Positions 44,501-53,500 of a DNA stretch of 64,000 nucleotides are shown one piece after another; within the stretch, counting starts at the first letter, position 1; every line of letters starts with the position of its first letter. Below the pieces are notes generated by a model. That model did not search any database. It was not told the origin of the DNA and saw only the letters and a list, made by a program, of their open reading frames with translations. Origin of the DNA: Ctena decussata (Eukaryota; Mollusca; Bivalvia; Lucinida; Lucinidae); contig OZ022503.1 in assembly GCA_963989385.1 (NCBI GenBank), positions 49,722,858 through 49,786,857 on the forward strand, given 5' to 3'. The position numbers and the translations under genes are program-made.

Positions 44501-47500
44501 TATACTGTATAGCTTTATTATATGTGTATATCAGCACTCTTTATAATGCATATGGGTGATTTTGTATGTAACATCATCATATTATGGCTCCCACTACAAC
44601 TAAACTATGAAGAAATATAAGCAAATGAGCATTTAATGCTCATTTGCCTTATATGCCTTTGCAGTTAAGCTTCAGTATGATGCTATTCAGTTATAATAAT
44701 AATGCCTTTCTTTGGGCCAAAACATAGAATAATTGCACTGTACTATGTTTGTGGCAATCTTACATCTAATTCCATAAATCATGAGTGGATCAAGCTGTTT
44801 CTTTCCGTGTTTTCCTTGCCCTGACAAGTTAGACGATGCTTGTGTGTCTCGGTCAAACAGATAGTCTAACAGTGTTAGAGCCATCTTCTCTGGAGTTCTA
44901 CAGTTGGAATGGATGTGCAGTAGATCACTGAAAAATTATCAGATAAAATGAAACAGGTTTTTATGGTATATGCTAGCAGCAGAGGCTATGACTAATACCT
45001 GGGGTATGAGCATTACACACAGTTTGATCACAGCCTTTGTTGTTAGAACGCACAATGTGTGGATGCTGAAAAATATACATGCTCAAAACAAAGGCTCTTC
45101 TTGCTGAACTGGACAGATTCAAAGCCTGGTCTTAGTCTTTGCTGTTTGCACATAATATTATGGGTACACCTCAATATTTTTTCACCATTTTTACAAAGGG
45201 AGACAACTTTTTGAATTCCTGTTTGCTTTCTTGGGCACTTCAAAAAGGGGTCAAGTGTTCCCCCAACCAGAAGGGAGGCAAAATGGCAATACCAGAATTT
45301 ATTCCTCTGAAAGTATACTGATTCACCTTTAGAAACCATTTTTGCATGATGGGGCTCAGATATTCTTGCAGCAATTATATCCACTGGTGTTTTCCATAAA
45401 ACTTACCATGCAACACTGACCCCTCTACAGGAACTGAACCAATGCCTCATTGAGGCAGATCCTATCTATACTTTATCCAGAACTGTGTATTTTCCAGCAT
45501 TTTATAACAGTTTAATGCCAAAGTAAGCAGGCCTGAGCCTGTCTCTTAGCACAACCCATCAATTTGGTTTTGTGCCATTTGTGCTAAAGTGCTTTTTTCC
45601 AGAGAATTCTAACAACCCATTTGCTATCAAATTTAAAATATGCTAATGTAAACAGTACAGACACAGATCAGACTGCTCTTATAGGAGCAGTCTGATCAGG
45701 ATCTACACTCTTTACCATTTTTATAAGCATTTTGTGGAACAATTACAAGGTTGAAAAAATTTCATATGTGTACTGCCAAGGATACAGTATTCAAATTTTT
45801 AGGAAAAAAAAAGTGTGTACAATGGAGATGTTTTCAGTATTGCTACTGATACAATACAGAGTCAGACCAGGCCCCGAGGTTATAAAACTTTTTTCATGCT
45901 CAACTCAGCTGAGCATGAAACTTTCTCTGCTGATAAATAAGAAAATGCCAACTAATGTTGGCATTTTCTTATTCATAAGCAGAGAAAATTTCATACTCAG
46001 CTAAACTAAGCAAGAAAACAGCTGTACTTATCAGTAATTTTCTATTTATTAGCAGATAAAGTTTCATGCTCAACTCAGCTGAGCATGAAAAAAGTTTTAT
46101 AACCTCGGGACTTGGCATACTACAACATGTTATGAACAAGACCTATCCATGTCCTATGAAAGCTTACCTTACAGTGTCCTGTTCATTACATAAACTTTTT
46201 TATCTAAAACATCTAATGTGGATGCCAACACTGATGCGAACCCAGGGGGTGTCAGCAATAGCTTTCATGTATGTCAGTGTATGCAATTTACATCCTGAAT
46301 AACAGCATGTACATGCTCCAGCATGTCCAGCACACATATCAAAGCATGTCAGGTCCAATGACTGTCATGTTCAACTGTGCAAACCCAGACTCTGACCAGA
46401 CTGTGTATGTTTTTATACCAATAACCTTTACCTTGGAGTTATAGAGGTTCTAACCCTCATTTCAGGATTACTTTCATCACCCAGCCAGGTTCCATTGGGA
46501 TAGTCCTCTAAAATATGAAAAATACATTTCTACTTACTAAGTATATTTAGGAGGTAACTACTCAAAATTGTCGTTTGGGCAGGTACATCATTGTTTTATG
46601 GTCGCAAATTTCGTTTTACGTTGACATTTTAGTGTCACCATAAAACACAACATGCAACTATGAAATCAACAATTAACCTGCCCAAATGACAATTTCACTT
46701 CAGTTATCCACATTTTAATCCTCTTTTTCATCTTTCAAAGTGTACTACATTGCTCTCAAAACAAGCACTGTAAGAAATGTTACACCAGACACCATCCAAT
46801 GATAAGAGACATTTTGTAATGATGTAGGGTTTACAACAATATATCGTGAAATGTCACAAATTTTTAACATGATTACCAAATCAGAAGTAGGGTTACAATT
46901 GTATATGCATTAGAATAATGGTTGATTGAGTCTTCAAACCCTTAGATATTCCTTTTAACATAGAAGTTAACAGCCCCTTTATAACACTATGTTTGGAGTC
47001 TAAAGAAGGCATGGAATAATTGAGAAAATAAACTATGAAGGACTATAAGGCAGCACATTTGACTATTGTAAATAGTGTGAACAAGCAAAGATTCACCCAG
47101 ACTGTATTGTACACAGTGTGAACTGGCTAAGGCTCACTGAAATCAGAAGCAAGACTTACCTTCACTATTCAAAGTGATGAGAGTAACATTTGGTCCCAGA
47201 CTCTGTATACTTTCCATGCAGCTAAGACTCCCTGGTGTACTTGAGTCAACATCTGATAAGACAAAAATCACTTATACCTGATGCACAATACTTTTACAAG
47301 AAATGCTGAAAATCACTTTATTTTTCACATGTTCCTTATTTTGCAGTTTTTAAGTTTTGGAATTATTGACCAGGGCCCAGTTGTTCATAACTAACGCCTT
47401 CATCAGTTAACAAGATGTTAAATTTTCAAACATATCATAATATACAAAACCTGTGCCATTTATGCTGTAAAAATATGAGCTCTTCTCACTTTTCAGCATA

Positions 47501-50500
47501 AAAATCTTACAGCGCTTGATTTTGTGTGTACTAGAATACTTAGCAAAGCCTTTACTAATGATTTTGTACAGGAAATGATGCTTTGAACAACTGCACCCAG
47601 GTGTTAAATTCATGACCAAGTAAGTGTCAATCAGCTTTTTTTCTGCCTTGGCCTTTATTTGACAAATGAGCCGCGACACAACAAAACCAACAATGTGGTT
47701 GTGCGCCCAGCACAGACTCAGATCAGCCTAGGCATCCGCCCAGTCTGATCAGAATCTTCGCTGTCCGCAAGAAGGAAGCTTAGACCCTGAGCTATCGTTT
47801 GGGGACTTAACGAAGAGTCTGATCAAACTGGGCGGCTGCCCAGGCTGATCTGAGTCTTTGCTGGGCGCACAACCACATTGATGGTTTTCTCGTGTCGTGG
47901 CTCAAATATTGGTGAGATACTTGCATTCGCGAGCCTGTAGATTCGCAAGTATTTCGGAAAATAAGTATCACACAAATATTAAGTGAATTACAGTATTCAG
48001 TCGATATACTTTTCCATGTTTACTCTTGCCTGTACTGCATGATGTCCTGTCTAAATATGACCTCTTCATTGTTTTACTTTACTTCATACATGTATATCAT
48101 AATAACTGTTAACTTTTAGGATCTTGGTCAATTTATATAACTAAACAAAAAGTATGTTAGGTGACTGGTAACAATATATCAGCGTAAGGAGTCTTCGGAA
48201 TGATGTGTCTCATCTGTCCGCTCTCTGTCGGAGATGGTGCTAAACCAGAAAGCTGATGCCCCATTTTCTGCTTGTGGCAGGTAAGACAAACAGTTTCTAA
48301 AGGCATGACATTCAAACAGCAAATGGTATTCATCAGTAATTTCAAGTAGTGTAATTCCAAATGTAATAGAGCAAACAACAATATCTTGACTACTTTGCAA
48401 GATAGTTTGGTTGTTTAGCAAATCCTCATCCCAACAAAATGTAAATTTAACCCTTAAAGCGGCAAAAATTAAAATTGTTGAATTGGCAAACAGTGTAGAT
48501 TCATATCATATTGAGAATTCAAACACTAGAGGGCAAACAGTGTAGATTCAGATGAGGTGGCTCATCTGAATCTACACTGTTTGCCCTCTAGTGTTCGAAT
48601 TCTCAATATGATATCACTTGAACGAGACATTTTTTGAAATTCTGCAGGCGTAAATTTTGTCCTCTTCTTTTTGGCACATTAAGGGTTAAGGTGTATAGGC
48701 ACAAGAAGTTTACCCATCAGTAACAAAGCAAAACACTTTTAAGGACTTCATGTTTGCTTCCCTGGGCATCGTTGGGGGCCTACTCTTAATGGCAAGAATT
48801 TGCTCCTAAGGGAGGAAATACTTTCCTTCAAGAACTGACCCCTATTAGGGAGGGCAAAAAAAAAAAAAATAATAAAATCAGCGGTCAGCATGTATGGATA
48901 CACTTTCAAGAAGATTAACTCAGAGTTAATCTTCTTGAAAGTGTATCCATACATGTTTACAAGCCCCAAGGCTTTAAAATCACTGGCAAATGATCACAAA
49001 AGAAGTTTACTTCTAATACAGAAACGGTGAAGATCTCCAGTATTATATTTCTCTGACTATTCATTGTGGACATATGTGAAAAACAATCAAAAATGAAAGT
49101 TAACCGTGAAAAGAATTTACCTGTACTGTCTCCACAGCCAGGTTTAGTGTTCTGTTGTGGAAGGCCAACTATCACTGCTCTGAAAGAAAACAGTTATTAT
49201 ATAAGGGGACCCTGCAATATTTAGTGGTATAAATAGCAATATTTTCTTTAAGCAGCTTGATTTATGGTAGTTCAGTTCAGCACCGATAACTGGAAATTCG
49301 CACTGCTGATATTTTAAAGGATTTTTCTTTTCCACTACTTTTAGCAAAATAATAGTTTTGGAGACTTACTGCATTTTGGCAACTTTGGCAACCGCAAGCA
49401 CGAATCCTGCCAGTGTTCCTTTTCACCTTTTTGGGAATGGTGGCGGGGCCCTTAGCATTGGGAAAATTTACGTGTGAAAACACAAAATTGGGAAAAAATC
49501 ATATCCAGTGAATAAACTAATACACACCTATATATGTACATGTATACTACAGTTGATTTACTCCCATGTTAAATAACAGGCAAAAGCTGACCAAAATAAG
49601 CGCATTTTTCCTTAAAAAAATATTCTCTCATTAAATATATTTTTATACATAATTAAGAATTAGTTAGGTACAAGATAAAATCTAGAAATGCTATTTTATT
49701 CAGCAAAGAATAAAGTATACTTAGTACATATAAAAATAGCCATCAGAGGAGATGGCAAATCCCCCGACCTAAGGCCCCCTGCGCCTTGGTAAACAGGGTG
49801 CACTTCAAAACTCATATAAATAGTATACTGTCATTCTTTTATGCTCCTTATTGACATTATCCGCTTAACAGATGCATGATTATCTAACACTCAGACCAAA
49901 ACAGTATGCCAAATTGCTAAAAAGAGGTAAAATCTCAAATAGCAATCATGTAGACAATGTATTGCATATGATACATTCAACATTTCAAAATGTGTGAATA
50001 ACTTCTAAAGTACAAGCCTTACAAATCTAATTTTGAGCTCTCTAGCAAGTGAATTTGGACAAAGAATCCAAATCTGTAAAAAAAAAAAAAAAAAAAAAAA
50101 AATTTTTTTTTTTTTGGGAGGGGGGGAGGGGGGGGGGGACTCTCGGAAAAGTATGAAAGCAAGAGTTGTCATTCTTGTATGAGACAAGCTGTCATGATCT
50201 GATCTCCATATCTGTGAAGTTTCATAAAAATATTTCAAAGGGTATTCAAGTTATGGAGTGGACACTAAAGCACACTTAAAACCATCAAGGGGAAATAACT
50301 CAAAAAGCTAGAAAGCAAGAGTTGTCATTCTTGTTCACGAGACATCAGCATGACCTATTCTACATAGCTATGAAGTATCAAGAAAATATTCCAAAGGGTA
50401 TTCAATTTATGGAGTGGACACGAAATCACACCTAAAACCATCAAGGGGAAATAACTCAAAAAGTCAGAAAGCAAGAGTTGTCACTCTTATTCGGGACACA

Positions 50501-53500
50501 TCCTCATGACCTGTTCTACATATCTGTGAAGTATCATGAAAATATTTCAAAAGGTATTCAAGTTATGGAGCTGACACCAATTCACACCTAAAACCATCAA
50601 GGGGAAATAACTCAAAAAGTAAGAAAGCAGGAGTTGTCATTCTTGTTCGCGACACATCGCCATGACCTGTTCTATAGATCTGTGAAGTTTCATGAAAATA
50701 TTTCAAAGGGTATTCAAGTTATGGAGCAGACACGAAATCACACCTAAAACCATCAAGGGGAAATAATTCAAAAAGTAAGAGAGCAAGAGTTGTCATCCTT
50801 GTTCGCGACACATCGTCATGACCAGCTCTACATATCTGTGAAGTATCATGAAAATATTCTGAAGGATATTCAAGTTACAGAGCCGACACGAATCTGCCAA
50901 AAATTCACCAAAGGGGAAGATAACTCAAAAATTACAAAAACAAGAGTTACCATTCTTGCACGCGACACATCGCCATGACCTGTTCTACATAACTGTGAAG
51001 TACCATGAAATTATTCCAAAAGGTATTCAAGATATGGAGCGGACAAGAAAATGTTTACGGACGGACAGACGGACGGACGGATGGACAGACGGACGGACGC
51101 CAGGCTCATCGCTATATCCCCCGAACCTTTCGGTCGGGGGATAAAAACGCAACATTTTTGGTTTTACGGTTTTGCGTAATGGATAATATTTTGACCAAAA
51201 ATAGCATGTAAAGGTATGTCAGGCAACTGTATCTTTATGTTTTGGCATTAAATATCCTCACATGTACTCGTAGTGCAGCGGATAATCACTCAGGTATGAA
51301 AATCGAGATTTGCTCGTGCATGTATCATGTAAAAACAGTTGGTCAACGCTACGGGATAGTCCGTAGATCGCCATTAAAGAAAAACAACAAATAACAAACA
51401 AATTGCAACAAATAAAACTTTTTGTCATGATTAACTCTTTTAAAAAAATCGTCTCCTTATTGCCAGTTCATAAAGTCTCAAACTTAGAGCTATTGGGATG
51501 GTTACGATGCCATATGGCCACATTTATTAGACAATATGTGCCCTTTCTACTGACCAGTACCCTTAAAGATCGATAAAAGCCGGTTCAGTCAAGAGAATGT
51601 GTCCACAGACAAGACAGATCAATAATTGTCATTTATTACAACACAGATGATTCAACACGCTGATGCTGTCTAGCAGACATTTGGGACTCGTGCGAATGTT
51701 TCTCTTTGGTTAGCGGAAAGAAATTTGGAGAAATGAAAAGTTTTCGGAGTTTTAAACTTTTATGCTCTTTGCCCAAAATTGGTGATGCATGTCTTTTTAC
51801 GGACGGTATACAATTACAATATCGGCGTTAAACGTTTTAAAGAGAAAGATTGTAAACATTGTTACACATAACTTACGCCATTTTCTCTTTCTCACACCAT
51901 AATGACATCAGTATGCCAGAATGACCAGCTTTGTCATTTGATTGGTAATCAAAACGACAAGTCTCAGATGAACAGAAACATGGCGTTTTAGGGTACACTG
52001 AATCATTTTCAAATATTACAAAGGCTTTGGTAAAGGTTTAATCCAGAAATGGAACAAAATTCCACAGCATTTGATGAATAAAACATGAGTGAATGTGAAG
52101 CAGCAAGGCCCATGCATTGCGATTTGATCTTGTGAATTTTAATTTTAGGGGTAACGCTCCACTATGAACGTAAACTTAATGAAATACACAATAAAATGCC
52201 AAGAAATTTAGCAAACTGACAGAAAAGATGTAAATCTAAATATCTCTTGCGTTTCAAATATTTGCCTTAAAATTTCAAAAAGATATTTCCGAAAAACTAA
52301 GTGTTGCGTTTTTAAATGTACTGAGTATATTTAGCAAAATGACAGCAAATGCACTAAACATGTTACCAGTATTTTTTGTTGTTGTTGTTGTTTTTCAAAA
52401 GTCAGTTCTTGTTACCCACTGGATAAGTGTAAAAATCGGTCTGAATTCTATGCAAAAGGGAGAAGCCAGACCAAAATAATGAGTGCTTTATTGACTTGAA
52501 GTCTTGAAAATCATCTAACATCATTTAGGCATACTTTTCACACCAGGAACAGTGAAAATTGCAATGTCATATATTTTCGTGGCTGTCATAAAAACAGACT
52601 TTTTTCTTCAGCTACTTATTGGGAATTTTTCTAGCCAATTGGGAAAAAAGGAGGTGTTTTGCCCTTGGGAATGGGGCCGAATTTCGGCCCCAGATTGGCC
52701 TGAAAAGGAACACTGCCTGCATGTGAATGAATTGACAAAATGACAGAAAACTAAATGCATAGAAATAATACCCTAATGAGCTTAAATATTTGGGACACCT
52801 GAAAGCCATTAATTTTCCATTTGGGACAAATGGAAAATTAACTGTTTTAGGTGTCCCAATACTAACATTAGGTATCCCACTTTGCTAAAGCAGGAGATAT
52901 CTCTGTGGTTATAACGGCCTTACCCTTTCTTCATATTACTCTGATTGAGCTGACTCTGTTGCTTGGTGGCCTGAATCAGCTGATCCAACTTTGACTCAAT
53001 CTCTCGTGTTTTAGCACCTAGAGATGTCAGATAGTTCTCCATTCCATCCAGCCTCATACAGATTGCCTTGTTTATGTTGAACAGAATTTGCTGCAAGAAG
53101 AACAAGCAATGCTCCAGATAAGAAGGGGTAACAGATAATTTAGGGATAATTTTTAATATTTCTCCATAAAAAATATGCTGTGACCCCTCATTAGAACCTG
53201 CTCACTCAGACGATTCTAATGAGGGGTCACCATATATGTTTTTGTTGACAATTATGAGAAATTATCCCAGAATTATCCCTTTAACAACCCCACCCCTCTT
53301 CAAATGAGCACTGAACAAGAGTTGTCTAAATACAACACAGTTTGCCTAAAAAAGCTTTACATTAGCATTGGTGCAATATCATGCTGATATTGTATCAATA
53401 CTGATATAAGGTTGTTGATATTGCATCATTGCTCATAAATAGTTGTGGACATTGCATCAATACTTATATGGAGATGTTGATACTACATCAATGTTCCTAA

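Noticed and set aside
48157..48421. Zinc-finger-like CLTCHKQK frame
   Set aside because: A similar stretch occurs at 3310-3450 with different flanks, so it is a dispersed repeat and not a conserved gene.
49370..49450. CXXC-like zinc-finger exon (RIRACGCQSCQ) within BANP intron 3
   Set aside because: It is too short, lacks the rest of a CXXC domain, and shares words with a second place in the same intron, so it is probably repeat sequence.
50148..51142. CRISPR-like regular repeats
   Set aside because: The units are about 155 bp and directly adjacent, without spacers, in a eukaryotic intron; this is a transposon-borne tandem array.
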